64,000 nucleotides of DNA from Nonomuraea thailandensis (GTDB lineage: Bacteria; Actinomycetota; Actinomycetes; Streptosporangiales; Streptosporangiaceae), in NCBI RefSeq assembly GCF_024172165.1, contig NZ_JAMZEB010000002.1, positions 5,539,501 to 5,603,500 of the forward strand. Direction: 5' to 3'. The position numbers were made by a program, and so were the translations under genes. Every line of letters begins with the position of its first letter. Position 1 is the stretch's first letter. The notes under the pieces are model-generated. The model did not search any database. It was not told the DNA's origin and saw only the letters and a list, made by a program, of their open reading frames with translations. This document shows, piece after piece, positions 43,858 to 52,742 of this stretch.

Positions 43858-46656
43858 ATGGAGTCGCTGCTGATCCTGCACGCGGTCGTGGCTGCCTGCG
43901 CTCCGTGGCTCGCCGCCCGCCTGGGTCGCGCCTCCTTCGCCGTGCTGGCCGTGCCTCCGGCCGCGGCGTTCTGCTACACCGGGTGGCTGGCGATGCGGGG
44001 GCTGCCCGTGCGGGAGAGCACCCCGTGGGCGATGGGCATGGAGCTGTCCTTCCGCGCCGATCCCCTGACCGTGCTGATGATGGCGCTGGTCACCGGCGTC
44101 GGCGTGCTCGTGCTCGTCTACAGCGCCCGCTACTTCCCCGAGGGCGACGACGGGCTCGGCCGCTACGGCGGCGCGATGGTGGCCTTCGCCGGCTCGATGC
44201 TGGGCCTGGTGACCGCCGACGACCTGCTGCTGCTGTACGTCTTCTGGGAGCTGACCACGGTCTTCTCCTACCTGCTCATCGGGTACGACCCGGAGAGCCG
44301 CATGAGCAGGCAGGCGGCCATGAAGGCGCTGACGGTCACCACGTTCGGCGGCCTGGCGATGCTGGCCGGGTTCGTGCTGCTGGGCCAGGCGGCGGGCACG
44401 TACCAGATCTCCCAGCTCCGACCGGCGGACCTCGCCCCGGCCACGGTGGTGCTGGTGCTGGCGGGGGCGCTGTCGAAGTCGGCCGTCTTCCCGTTCAGCA
44501 CGTGGCTGCCCGCCGCGATGGCCGCTCCCACCCCCGTGTCGGCGTACCTGCACGCGGCGGCCATGGTGAAGGCCGGCGTGTACCTGCTGGCCCGGCTGGG
44601 CCCGGCGTTCGGCGACCTGGCGCTGTGGCGGGCGGTCACGGTGCCGCTGGGCGTGGTGACGATGCTGCTGGGCGGGTGGCGGGCGTTGCGCGAGACCGAT
44701 CTGAAGCGGCTGCTGGCGTACGGCACGGTCGGGCAGCTCGGCTTCCTCGTGGTGCTGTTCGGCTCGGGGACCGAGGGGGCGGCGCTCGCGGGGGTGGGCA
44801 TGCTGCTGGCGCACGCGCTGTTCAAGGCGGCGCTGTTCCTGGTGGTGGGCATCGTCGATCATGCGGCGGGCACCCGGGACCTGCGGGAGCTGAGCGGGCT
44901 CGGGCGGGTGATGCCGTGGGTGTGCGGGGTGGCGGTGCTGGCCGGCGCGTCGATGGCGGGGCTGCCGCCGCTGATGGGCTTCGCCGGCAAGGAGGCGGCG
45001 CTGGAGGCGCTGCTGGACACGCCGCTCGCGCTGGCGGGGGTGGTGGCGGGCTCGGCGCTGACGGCCGCCTACACGTTGCGGTTCCTCTGGGGCGCCTTCG
45101 CCCGCAAGGCCCCGCCCGAGCCACACAAGGCCCCGCCCGAGCCGCCCGAGGCCCTGTCCGGGTCAGGGGCGGTGCATCCCGTTCCGGCGGCCATGTTCGT
45201 GCCCGCCGCGCTGCTGTCCGCTCTGGGGCTGCTGCCGGCACCTCTGGTCCCCTGGTACGAGGGCGCCATGTCGGCCTACACCGGCACGTTCCAGGATCCG
45301 GGCCATCATTCCCACCTGGCGGTCTGGAGCGGTTTCACGTTCCCGCTGCTGCTGTCGGCCGTGTCCCTCGCGGCCGGGGTGGCGCTGTTCCTGGCCAGGG
45401 AGCCGGTGGCGCGGGCGGGGGCGGCGCTGCACGTGGTGGACTCCAGCCAGGTCTACTGGTCGCTGATCCGGCGGCTGGACCGGTTCGCCATCCAGCTCAC
45501 CGGTCTCATCCAGCGCGGCTCCGTGCCCGATTACCTGATGCTGACACTCCTCGCGACGGTCGGCGTGGGGCTCTTCTCGATCATCTACGGGGGCGAGCCG
45601 CACCTGGACGTGCCGGTCGTCGCCTGGCAGCGGCCCGAGCAGCCGGCCATCGTCGTGCTGCTCGCGGCCGCGGCGATCCTGGCGCTGTTCTCCCGCGCGT
45701 ACGTGCTGCTCGCCCTGGTCGTCGGCCTGACCGGGTACGGCACGGCGCTGCTGTTCCTCGTGCACGGCTCCCCCGACCTGGCGCTGACCCAGTTCCTGGC
45801 CGAGACGCTGAGCCTGGTGGTGTTCGCGCTCGTGCTGCGGCGGCTGCCGATCCAGCCGGAGAAGGGACGCCTGGCGTTCCCCTTCCGGCTGGCGCTGGGG
45901 CTGGCCGTGGGCGTGGTGGCCACGGGGGCGGGCATGCTGGCGATGGCGGCGCGCGGCACCGAGCCGATCGGCGCGTACATGGGCGAGGCGACGCGGGAGG
46001 CGGGCGCCCGCAACATCGTCAGCGCCATCATCCTCGACATCCGCGCCTGGGACACGCTGGGCGAGAGCGCGGTGCTCATCGTGCTGACGCTGGGCGTGAC
46101 GAGCCTGGTGTTCCTGCGGCGCAGGTCGTACGCCATCGAGCGGGCCGAGAACGGGCACCGGGCGGAGGGCCGCACGCACTGGCTGGCGGCCACGCTGCCG
46201 CGCGGGCAGCGGGCGCTGGCCTTCGAGGTGGCGGCGCGGCTGACGTTCCACACGGTGCTGGCGTTGTCGGTGTTCCTGCTGTTCATCGGGCACAGCGGGG
46301 TCGGCGGCGGGTTCGCGGGCGGCATCGTGGCCGGGCTGGCGATCACCGTGCGGTTCCTGGCGGGCGGCAGGAACGAGCTGGCGGCGGCCGTGCCGGTGCA
46401 CGCGGGCGTGCTGATGGGCGTGGGGCTGACGCTGTCGGCGGGCACGGCGCTGATCGGGCTGCTGTTCGGGCGGGCGGCGCTGGAGATGCTGGACACGGAC
46501 GTGGCCGTGCCGCTGGTCGGGCACGTGCACCTGTCCACGGGGCTGCTGTTCGACCTGGGCGTGTACGTGTCGGTGATCGGCATGGTCCAGGACGTGCTGC
46601 GCGCGCTCGGCGCCGAGCTGGACCGGCAGATCGACGCCGAGGGGAGCACCGGGTGA
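43858..46656 (+). CDS. mrpA: Na+/H+ antiporter subunit A, with fused MrpB domain
   Basis: 932 residues. The first part (about 1-800) is the NuoL-like MrpA body with about 20 membrane segments; the antiporter/NADH-dehydrogenase motifs include the Glu in YVFWELTTVFSYLLIGYD, the Lys in ALSKSAVFPFSTWLPAAMAAPTPVSAYLHAAAMVKAG and DLALTQFLAETLSLVVFALVLRRLP near 645-670 (quoted regions are motif areas). The C-terminal part (about 800-932) is an MrpB domain (RLTFHTVLALSVFLLFIGH, GGGFAGGIVAG). The seven-subunit complex exchanges cytoplasmic Na+ for external H+ and aids alkali and salt tolerance. First gene of a six-gene coupled operon. Confidence 0.92.
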   Translation: MESLLILHAVVAACAPWLAARLGRASFAVLAVPPAAAFCYTGWLAMRGLPVRESTPWAMGMELSFRADPLTVLMMALVTGVGVLVLVYSARYFPEGDDGLGRYGGAMVAFAGSMLGLVTADDLLLLYVFWELTTVFSYLLIGYDPESRMSRQAAMKALTVTTFGGLAMLAGFVLLGQAAGTYQISQLRPADLAPATVVLVLAGALSKSAVFPFSTWLPAAMAAPTPVSAYLHAAAMVKAGVYLLARLGPAFGDLALWRAVTVPLGVVTMLLGGWRALRETDLKRLLAYGTVGQLGFLVVLFGSGTEGAALAGVGMLLAHALFKAALFLVVGIVDHAAGTRDLRELSGLGRVMPWVCGVAVLAGASMAGLPPLMGFAGKEAALEALLDTPLALAGVVAGSALTAAYTLRFLWGAFARKAPPEPHKAPPEPPEALSGSGAVHPVPAAMFVPAALLSALGLLPAPLVPWYEGAMSAYTGTFQDPGHHSHLAVWSGFTFPLLLSAVSLAAGVALFLAREPVARAGAALHVVDSSQVYWSLIRRLDRFAIQLTGLIQRGSVPDYLMLTLLATVGVGLFSIIYGGEPHLDVPVVAWQRPEQPAIVVLLAAAAILALFSRAYVLLALVVGLTGYGTALLFLVHGSPDLALTQFLAETLSLVVFALVLRRLPIQPEKGRLAFPFRLALGLAVGVVATGAGMLAMAARGTEPIGAYMGEATREAGARNIVSAIILDIRAWDTLGESAVLIVLTLGVTSLVFLRRRSYAIERAENGHRAEGRTHWLAATLPRGQRALAFEVAARLTFHTVLALSVFLLFIGHSGVGGGFAGGIVAGLAITVRFLAGGRNELAAAVPVHAGVLMGVGLTLSAGTALIGLLFGRAALEMLDTDVAVPLVGHVHLSTGLLFDLGVYVSVIGMVQDVLRALGAELDRQIDAEGSTG

Positions 46657-47468
46657 ACAGCGTCGCCCTGCTGCCGTTCGCCGCCTGCTGCGTGCTGATC
46701 ACCTGCGGCGTCACGCTGCTGCTGGAGCGGAGCCTGGTGCGCGTGCTGACCGGCGTCATCATGCTGGGCAACGGGGTCAACCTGCTCATCGTCACCACGG
46801 GCGGCGACGCGGGCGGCCCGCCCTTCCTCGACAACCCCGGCATCGCCGACCCGCTGCCGCAGGCCATGGTGCTCACCGCGATCGTGATCACGCTGGGGGT
46901 GACGGCGTTCCTGCTGGCGCTGGTGCACCGCTCGTGGCAGCTCACGGGCAGCGACGAGGTCCAGGACGACACCGAGGACCGGCGGGTGCGGCTGCGTTCG
47001 CGGCGCGGCGAGCTGGGCGACGCCGTACGGGCCCGGCAGGACGCCTACCGGCGGCTGGTCGTCGAGCAGCGCGCCGAGCTGGCGAAGCTGGAGGCCGAGC
47101 AGGCCGAGCGGGAGCGGCTGGAGGAGGCGGACCTGGAGCGGCGCATCTCGCGCGTGCACGACGAGCTGGGCCAGTGGATGCGCGAGCTGCGTTACGAGGG
47201 GCTGACGGAGGAGGCGCTCCAGGAGCGGCTGGAGGAGGCGGGGCTGCGCGAGGACCCCGGCGCCATGACGAACGTGGAGCGGATCGAGCAGCTTCGCGAG
47301 GAGCACGAGAACGGGCGGGCCCGGCAGGCGGCCAGGGAGAAGGAGCTGCGCAAGAAGCTCAAGGCCCGCCAGCGGGAGGCGCGCAGGCAGATGCGCACGG
47401 CCATCAGGGAGGAGCGCGAGCGGCAGGCCCTCGCGCAGGACCCCGAGCTGGAGGGGGACGACGCATGA
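46653..47468 (+). CDS. mrpC: Na+/H+ antiporter subunit C with charged coiled-coil tail
   Basis: 271 residues, about twice the usual MrpC length. The first 95 residues are the NuoK-like three-helix protein (GVIMLGNGVNLLIV, LPQAMVLTAIVITLGVTAFLLAL). From about 110 to 271 comes a very charged, Glu/Arg/Gln-rich region predicted by eye to be coiled coil (EQRAELAKLEAEQAERERLE, REKELRKKLKARQREARRQM), which should lie in the cytoplasm. GTG overlaps the mrpA stop (GTGA), and the end overlaps mrpD (ATGA), so the tail is truly in frame. Confidence 0.9.
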   Translation: MNSVALLPFAACCVLITCGVTLLLERSLVRVLTGVIMLGNGVNLLIVTTGGDAGGPPFLDNPGIADPLPQAMVLTAIVITLGVTAFLLALVHRSWQLTGSDEVQDDTEDRRVRLRSRRGELGDAVRARQDAYRRLVVEQRAELAKLEAEQAERERLEEADLERRISRVHDELGQWMRELRYEGLTEEALQERLEEAGLREDPGAMTNVERIEQLREEHENGRARQAAREKELRKKLKARQREARRQMRTAIREERERQALAQDPELEGDDA

Positions 47469-49087
47469 CCGGCCCGGTCCTGGCGCACAGCGTGCTCGTG
47501 GACGGCCTGCGCGAGAGCGCGCTCGTGGACGGCCCGCTGGAGAGCCTGGTCTGCGTGCCCGTGCTGCTGCCGCTGCTGGCCGCCGGGGTGAAGCTGGCCA
47601 TCGGCGGCCGGCTGCGGCAGCTGCAGTCGGTGATCAGCCTGGTCACGCTCGGCATCTCGCTGGCCGTCTCGGTGGTGCTGATGATCGCGGCCGACGCGCA
47701 CGGCCCGCTGGTGACGGAGCTGGGCGGCTGGCCGTCGCCCATCGGCATCTGCCTGGTCGCCGACCGGCTCTCGACGCTGGTGCTGGTGGTGTCGTCGGCG
47801 GTGACGTTCTGCGTGATGGTGTACTCGGTCGTCAACGCCTACGACGAGCAGGAGCACGACGCGCCGATGGCGGTCTTCCATCCGGCGTTCCTGGTGATGG
47901 TGGCCGGGGTGGCGGACGCGTTCCTGTCGGGGGACCTGTTCAACCTGTTCGTGGCGTTCGAGCTGCTGCTGAGCGGCTCGTACGTGCTGCTCACGTTCGG
48001 CGGCACGGAGTCCAGGATCCGGGCGGGCGCCACGTACACGCTGATGGCGCTGGCCTCGTCGATGTTGTTCCTGATCGCGCTGGCCATCACGTACGGCGCC
48101 ACGGGCACGCTGTCGATGGCGCAGCTCGCCGAACGCTTCGCCACGCTGCCCGAGCAGGTGAAGGTGCTGGTGGAGCTGACGCTGCTGCTGGCGTTCGCCA
48201 TCAAGGCGGCGATCTTCCCCATGTCGGCGTGGCTGCCGGACTCCTATCCCACCGCGCCGGCCCCGGCCACGGCCGTGTTCGCGGGGCTGCTCACCAAGGT
48301 CGGCGTGTACTCGATCATCCGGCTGGAGGCGCTGCTGTTCCCCGGGGGGCCGGTGTCGACGCTGCTGATGTGGGTGGCGCTGGCGACCATGCTGGCCGGG
48401 GTGCTGGGGGCGGTCGCGCAGACGGACATGAAGCGCATGCTCTCCTTCACGCTGGTCAGCCACATCGGGTACATGGTGTTCGGCGTGGCGCTGTCGACGG
48501 TGGCGGGGCTGGCGGGGGCGGTGTTCTACGTGGTGCATCACATCACCGTGCAGACCAGCCTGTTCCTGGTGACCGGCATGGTGGAGCGGCGCACCGGCAC
48601 GACGTCGGTGACCCGGCTGGGCGGGCTGATGAAGGCGTCGCCGCTGATCGCCGTGCTGTTCTTCATCCCGGCCATGAACCTGTCGGGCATCCCGCCGATG
48701 TCGGGCTTCCTGGGCAAGCTGATGCTGGTGCAGGCGGGGCTGGCGGTCGGCGGGTGGCTGCCGGTGACGCTGGTGGCGGCGGGGCTGGTGACGAGTCTGC
48801 TCACGCTGTACGCGGTGGCCAAGACCTGGGGGAAGGCGTTCTGGCGGGCGCCGCGGCCCGACCGGGTGGGCCGGGTGGTGGAGAGCGAGGAGCACACCGG
48901 CGAGGACCCGACCGTGACCACCACCACCCTGCCGGTGGCGCTGCCGCTGTCGGTGGCGGCGCTGGTCGCGCTGGGGTTGTCGTTCACGGTGCTGGCCGGG
49001 CCGCTGGCGGCGCTGGCGCGGCGGGCGGCGGTGGAGCTGATGGCGCGCGAGCCGTACATCACGGCCGTGCTGGGGAGGCAGCCGTGA
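47465..49087 (+). CDS. mrpD: Na+/H+ antiporter subunit D
   Basis: 540 residues with about 14 membrane segments, homologous to NuoM/N. Key parts are the Glu in LFNLFVAFELLLSGSYVLL, the Lys in LAFAIKAAIFPMSAWLPDSYPTAPAPATAVFAGLLTKVG (region about 240-280) and the KRMLSFTLVSHIGYM segment. It is one of the two ion-conducting subunits. A short polar insert (EEHTGEDPT) lies near residue 480. It overlaps both neighbours by four bases. Confidence 0.92.
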   Translation: MTGPVLAHSVLVDGLRESALVDGPLESLVCVPVLLPLLAAGVKLAIGGRLRQLQSVISLVTLGISLAVSVVLMIAADAHGPLVTELGGWPSPIGICLVADRLSTLVLVVSSAVTFCVMVYSVVNAYDEQEHDAPMAVFHPAFLVMVAGVADAFLSGDLFNLFVAFELLLSGSYVLLTFGGTESRIRAGATYTLMALASSMLFLIALAITYGATGTLSMAQLAERFATLPEQVKVLVELTLLLAFAIKAAIFPMSAWLPDSYPTAPAPATAVFAGLLTKVGVYSIIRLEALLFPGGPVSTLLMWVALATMLAGVLGAVAQTDMKRMLSFTLVSHIGYMVFGVALSTVAGLAGAVFYVVHHITVQTSLFLVTGMVERRTGTTSVTRLGGLMKASPLIAVLFFIPAMNLSGIPPMSGFLGKLMLVQAGLAVGGWLPVTLVAAGLVTSLLTLYAVAKTWGKAFWRAPRPDRVGRVVESEEHTGEDPTVTTTTLPVALPLSVAALVALGLSFTVLAGPLAALARRAAVELMAREPYITAVLGRQP

Positions 49088-49617
49088 TCCGGGACGTGCT
49101 GGCGCCGCGGCTGCTGGGGCGGCGGGTGCCGCTGCCGCTGGTGGCCTGGCTGGCGCTGGTGTGGGTGACGTTGTGGGGCGACCTCACGGTGGGCAACGTG
49201 CTGGGCGGGGTGGCGACCGGGCTGGCCGTGACGTGGCTGCTGCCGCTGCCCATCCTCGATCCCGGCATCAGGGTGCATCCGGTGGCGCTGGTCAGGCTCC
49301 TGGTATGGATCGCCTGGAACATGGTGACCTCGACGGCGCGGGTGGTGTTCTGGGTGGCGCGTCCGGGCGCCCCGCCGACGCGGATCGTCCGGGTGCCGCT
49401 GCGCACGTCGTCCGAGGCCATGGTCGTACTGATCATGATCGCGCTGTCCACGGTGCCGGGGTCGCTGGTCGTGGAGAAGTACCGCGGGGAGCTCGTCGTG
49501 CACGTCCTGGGCCTGACGGGGGACGTCACCGGGGCGGTCAGGGCGGACGTGGCCGCGCTGGAGGAGCGCATCGTGCGGGCGTTCGGGACCGGGCGGGACC
49601 GGGAGGAGCTGGGATGA
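49084..49617 (+). CDS. mrpE: Na+/H+ antiporter subunit E
   Basis: 177 residues. Two to three N-terminal membrane segments are followed by the cytoplasmic beta domain typical of MrpE: RIVRVPLRTSSEAMVVLIMIALSTVPGS (motif region about 100-125) and VHVLGLTG. The GTG start overlaps mrpD (GTGA). Confidence 0.9.
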   Translation: MIRDVLAPRLLGRRVPLPLVAWLALVWVTLWGDLTVGNVLGGVATGLAVTWLLPLPILDPGIRVHPVALVRLLVWIAWNMVTSTARVVFWVARPGAPPTRIVRVPLRTSSEAMVVLIMIALSTVPGSLVVEKYRGELVVHVLGLTGDVTGAVRADVAALEERIVRAFGTGRDREELG

Positions 49618-49874
49618 CGGCCGTCTATCTGGCGACGGTGGCGCTGCTGTGGTGCGGGGCGGCGGCCTCGCTCTACCGGCTGGTGCGCGGGCCCTCGATG
49701 CTGGACCGGGCCGTGGCGCTCGACGTGTTCACGGCGTTGTCGATGTGCGGCGCCGGGGCGTTCGCCGTGGCCAGGGACGACTACTCGGACCTGCCGATCC
49801 TGCTGGTGCTGTCGCTGCTGGGGTTCGTCGGGTCGGTCTCCTTGGCCCGGTTCTTCTCGGGGCGGTCGCGGTGA
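49614..49874 (+). CDS. mrpF: Na+/H+ antiporter subunit F
   Basis: 86 residues with three membrane segments. The MrpF signature YRLVRGPSMLDRAVALDVF is present (about 23-41), with the conserved Asp in the second segment. ATG overlaps the mrpE stop. Confidence 0.92.
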   Translation: MTAVYLATVALLWCGAAASLYRLVRGPSMLDRAVALDVFTALSMCGAGAFAVARDDYSDLPILLVLSLLGFVGSVSLARFFSGRSR

Positions 49875-50194
49875 ACGTGGCGGCGGCCGTCTGCCTGCTG
49901 CTCGGCTCGGCGCTGTCGCTGACGGCCGGGGTCGGGCTGATGCGCTTCCGCACCACGCTGGACCGCATGCACGCCGGCACCAAACCGCAGGTGCTCGGCG
50001 TGCTGCTGGTGCTGCTGGCCATGTGGCTGCACCGGCCCACCTGGGCGTACGCGGGGCCGCTGCTGCTGGTGGGGGTCTCCCAGGTGATCACCGTGTCGGT
50101 GGCCGCCTACATGGTGGCGCGGGCGGCCTACACGCGTCAGTCCTCCGACGACGACACCGAGTTCCCCTCGCCGGACGATCGGTCCGAGGACTGA
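49871..50194 (+). CDS. mrpG: Na+/H+ antiporter subunit G
   Basis: 107 residues with three membrane segments and the MrpG motif GLMRFRTTLDRMHAGTKPQ (about 25-43). GTG overlaps the mrpF stop. The hydrophilic Ser/Asp-rich C-terminus overlaps tail to tail with the next gene on the minus strand by 58 bases. Confidence 0.92.
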   Translation: MNVAAAVCLLLGSALSLTAGVGLMRFRTTLDRMHAGTKPQVLGVLLVLLAMWLHRPTWAYAGPLLLVGVSQVITVSVAAYMVARAAYTRQSSDDDTEFPSPDDRSED

Positions 50195-50661
50195 CCGTTG
50201 CGGGTCAGGCCCGGCTGGCCGAACCAGGTCCACAGGGCCAGCGCGGCCAGCCCGCCCGCGGTGACCCAGGCCAGCGTCGCCTGGAACAGGTAGTCGATGA
50301 CGAACATCGTGGACGTGGTCATCGACACGGCCAGGGCGAGGGCGCCCAGGATGCCGTACAGGTTGGAGCGGCGTACCAGCGTCTCCTTGCGCCCCTGGCG
50401 GAACAGCACGCGGTGCTGCGCCGTCGGCGCGATGTAGCAGATGGACGCGATCGCCGCGCTGACCAGCGCCGCGTAGTACAACCACCGGTCCGCCTGGTCC
50501 AGCCGGGAGAACCCGGAGGAGAAGGGCACCGTGAGCAGGAACGCGAACAGCACCTGCACCCCGGTGACCGCGACACGCGCACCCTGCAGCAACTCGACGA
50601 AGTTACGATCCGCCCGCTCCTGCTCCGACTCGTTGCGCTGCTGCGCCATCTCGCTTTTCAC
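50137..50661 (-). CDS. DUF6328-like membrane protein
   Basis: 174 residues. A polar N-terminus (NESEQERADRNFVELLQGAR) is followed by four membrane segments, with the motif APTAQHRVLFRQGRKETLVRRSN between the second and third; this pattern fits the DUF6328 family, of unknown function. GTG 50661 is preferred because GGGAGG lies four bases upstream; ATGs at 50676 and 50700 lack a site. The C-terminal Ser/Asp tail is encoded in the overlap with mrpG. Confidence 0.78.
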   Translation of the reverse strand: MKSEMAQQRNESEQERADRNFVELLQGARVAVTGVQVLFAFLLTVPFSSGFSRLDQADRWLYYAALVSAAIASICYIAPTAQHRVLFRQGRKETLVRRSNLYGILGALALAVSMTTSTMFVIDYLFQATLAWVTAGGLAALALWTWFGQPGLTRNGQSSDRSSGEGNSVSSSED

Positions 50662-50711
50662 GCCGCCTCCCGCCATCGAACGAGAGACTTCTACTTCCAT
50701 GCAAAGCCCGG

Positions 50712-52742
50712 CTAAAACCTCGCCGCGAGGATCTTCGGCGGGGTGAGGGGCAGGTCACGGAAACGGTGCCCGGTGGCGTGGAAGACGGCGTTGCCGATCG
50801 CGGCGGCGGTGCCCACGATGCCGATCTCGCCGATGCCCTTGCTGCCCATCGGGTTGAGCTCGCCGTCCTGCTCGTCCAGCCAGACCGCCTCCACGTGCTG
50901 GGCGTCGGCGCAGGCCGGGACGTGGTACTGCGCCAGGTCCCGGTGGAGGAAGCCGCCGAACTCCTCGTCGGTGAGCGTCTCCTCCATCAGCGCCATGCCC
51001 ATGCCCATCGTCATGCCGCCGAGGAACTGCGACCTGGCCAGCTTGGCGTCCACGATGTGCCCGGCGGCGAAGACGCCCAGCAGCCGCGACACGCGTACCT
51101 CGCCGGTCACCGCGCTGACCCGCACCTCGGCGAACTGGGCGCCGAAGGCGTGCCTGGCCAGCTCGGCGTCCGCCTTGACCTCGTCCGTGGTGTCGGCGCG
51201 GCCCTCCTTGCCGTCGCGCCGCAGCTCCTCGCAGGCGCGCACGACGGCCGTGCCCCAGGACGCGGTGCCCATGGAGCCGCCGGCCACCGGCGCCTCCGGC
51301 AGGTCGCTGTCGCCCAGCTCCACGTGCACCCGCTCCGGGTCGAGCCCGAGCGTGCCGGCGGCGATCCGCCTGAGCGCCGTGCGGGCGCCGGTGCCGATGT
51401 CGGCGGCGGCCACCTGGACGAGCACGTCGCCGTCGCGCATCGTGGCCACGGCCTTGCAGGGCGACCGCCTGGCCGGGTACGTCGAGGACGCCACGCCGGT
51501 GCCGACCAGCCACTCCCCCTCACGCCTGATGCCCGGCTCCGGGTCGCGGTGCTCCCAGCCGAACCGGTGTGCGCCCTCGCGCAGGCAGCCGACCAGGTTG
51601 CGGGAGCTGAACGGCAGGCCGCTGTCCGGCTCGGTCTCCGGGTCGTTGCGGACGCGCAGCTCGACCGGGTCCAGGCCGGCGGCGTAGGCCAGCTCGTCCA
51701 TCGCGGACTCCAGCGCGTACATGCCGGGGCACTCCCCCGGCGCGCGCATCCACGACGGGGTGGCCACGTCCAGCCGGACCAGCCGGTGCCCGGTCCGCAG
51801 CGCGGGCGCGCCGTACATGACGCGGCTCGGGACGGTCGTCTGCTCGGCGAACTCGAGCAGCGTGGAGCTCTGCTCGTACGCGAGGTGCTCCAGCGCCGTG
51901 AGCCGGCCCTCGCCGTCCACGCCGATCCGCAGCCGCTGGATCGTGGGCGTGCGGTAGCCGGTGACGTCGAACATCTGCTGCCGGGTCAGCGCGATCTTGA
52001 CCGGGCGGCCCACCATGCGGGCGGCCAGCGCGGCCAGGATCGCCTGCGGCCTGGTGGTGCCCTTGGAGCCGAACCCGCCGCCGACGTGCCTGGACACCAC
52101 GCGCACCTGGTCCTCTGGCAGGCCGAGCGTCTTGGCGATGAGGGCGCGGCTGCCGGTGGTGCCCTGCGCGGTGTCGTACACCAGCAGCCGGCCCTCGGTG
52201 TCCCACAGGGCCAGCGCCGCGTGCGGCTCCATCGGGTTGTTGTGCAGGACGGGCGTCTCGTACGTGACGTCCACGCTCGCGGCGGCGGCCGTCAGCCCCG
52301 CCTCCACGTCGCCCTTGTCGGTGTCGGACGGGAAGTTCGGGTTGACCACCTCGGGCTGGTAGAGGCCGGGATGGTCGCTGCTCAGGCGCACGTCGTGGTC
52401 GTCGGCGTCGTAGTCGACGCGCACGTGCGCGGCGGCGTCGCGGGCGATCTCGTGGGTCTCGGCCACGACGGCGGCGACGATCTGGCCGCGGTAGGCCACC
52501 TCGCGGCTCTGGAACAGGGCCAGCTCGGGGTCGGCGTCCTCGGCCAGGCGGGGCGCGGCCTCGCAGGACAGCACGGCCAGCACGCCAGGCAGCTCCAGCG
52601 CGGGCGCGGCGTCCACGCGCTTGACGCGGCCCTTGGCGATCTGTGCCTGCACGACGAAGGCGTAGGCGACGTTCTCGGCCGGGTACTCGGCCGCGTAGGT
52701 GGCCAGCCCCGTGACCTTGACACGGCCCTCGGTACGGTTCAT
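50712..52742 (-). CDS. paoC: Aldehyde oxidoreductase, molybdenum-binding subunit (PaoC-like)
   Basis: 676 residues of the xanthine oxidase family large subunit. Molybdopterin-contact motifs include RHVGGGFGSKG, MRAPGECPGMYALESAMDELA (region near 330) and the catalytic Glu in MGSKGIGEIGIVG near the C-terminus. The order small Fe-S, FAD, large subunit and the Fe-S insert in the middle subunit match E. coli PaoABC. The substrate is probably an aromatic or other aldehyde, or an N-heterocycle. The N-terminus (NRTEGRVKVTGLATYAAE) is a little short for the family. ATG overlaps paoB. Confidence 0.88.
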   Translation of the reverse strand: MNRTEGRVKVTGLATYAAEYPAENVAYAFVVQAQIAKGRVKRVDAAPALELPGVLAVLSCEAAPRLAEDADPELALFQSREVAYRGQIVAAVVAETHEIARDAAAHVRVDYDADDHDVRLSSDHPGLYQPEVVNPNFPSDTDKGDVEAGLTAAAASVDVTYETPVLHNNPMEPHAALALWDTEGRLLVYDTAQGTTGSRALIAKTLGLPEDQVRVVSRHVGGGFGSKGTTRPQAILAALAARMVGRPVKIALTRQQMFDVTGYRTPTIQRLRIGVDGEGRLTALEHLAYEQSSTLLEFAEQTTVPSRVMYGAPALRTGHRLVRLDVATPSWMRAPGECPGMYALESAMDELAYAAGLDPVELRVRNDPETEPDSGLPFSSRNLVGCLREGAHRFGWEHRDPEPGIRREGEWLVGTGVASSTYPARRSPCKAVATMRDGDVLVQVAAADIGTGARTALRRIAAGTLGLDPERVHVELGDSDLPEAPVAGGSMGTASWGTAVVRACEELRRDGKEGRADTTDEVKADAELARHAFGAQFAEVRVSAVTGEVRVSRLLGVFAAGHIVDAKLARSQFLGGMTMGMGMALMEETLTDEEFGGFLHRDLAQYHVPACADAQHVEAVWLDEQDGELNPMGSKGIGEIGIVGTAAAIGNAVFHATGHRFRDLPLTPPKILAARF

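Noticed and set aside
46950..47468. MrpC tail as a frameshift artefact
   Set aside because: The frame stays open with a regular heptad-like pattern and ends in the expected 4-base overlap with mrpD.
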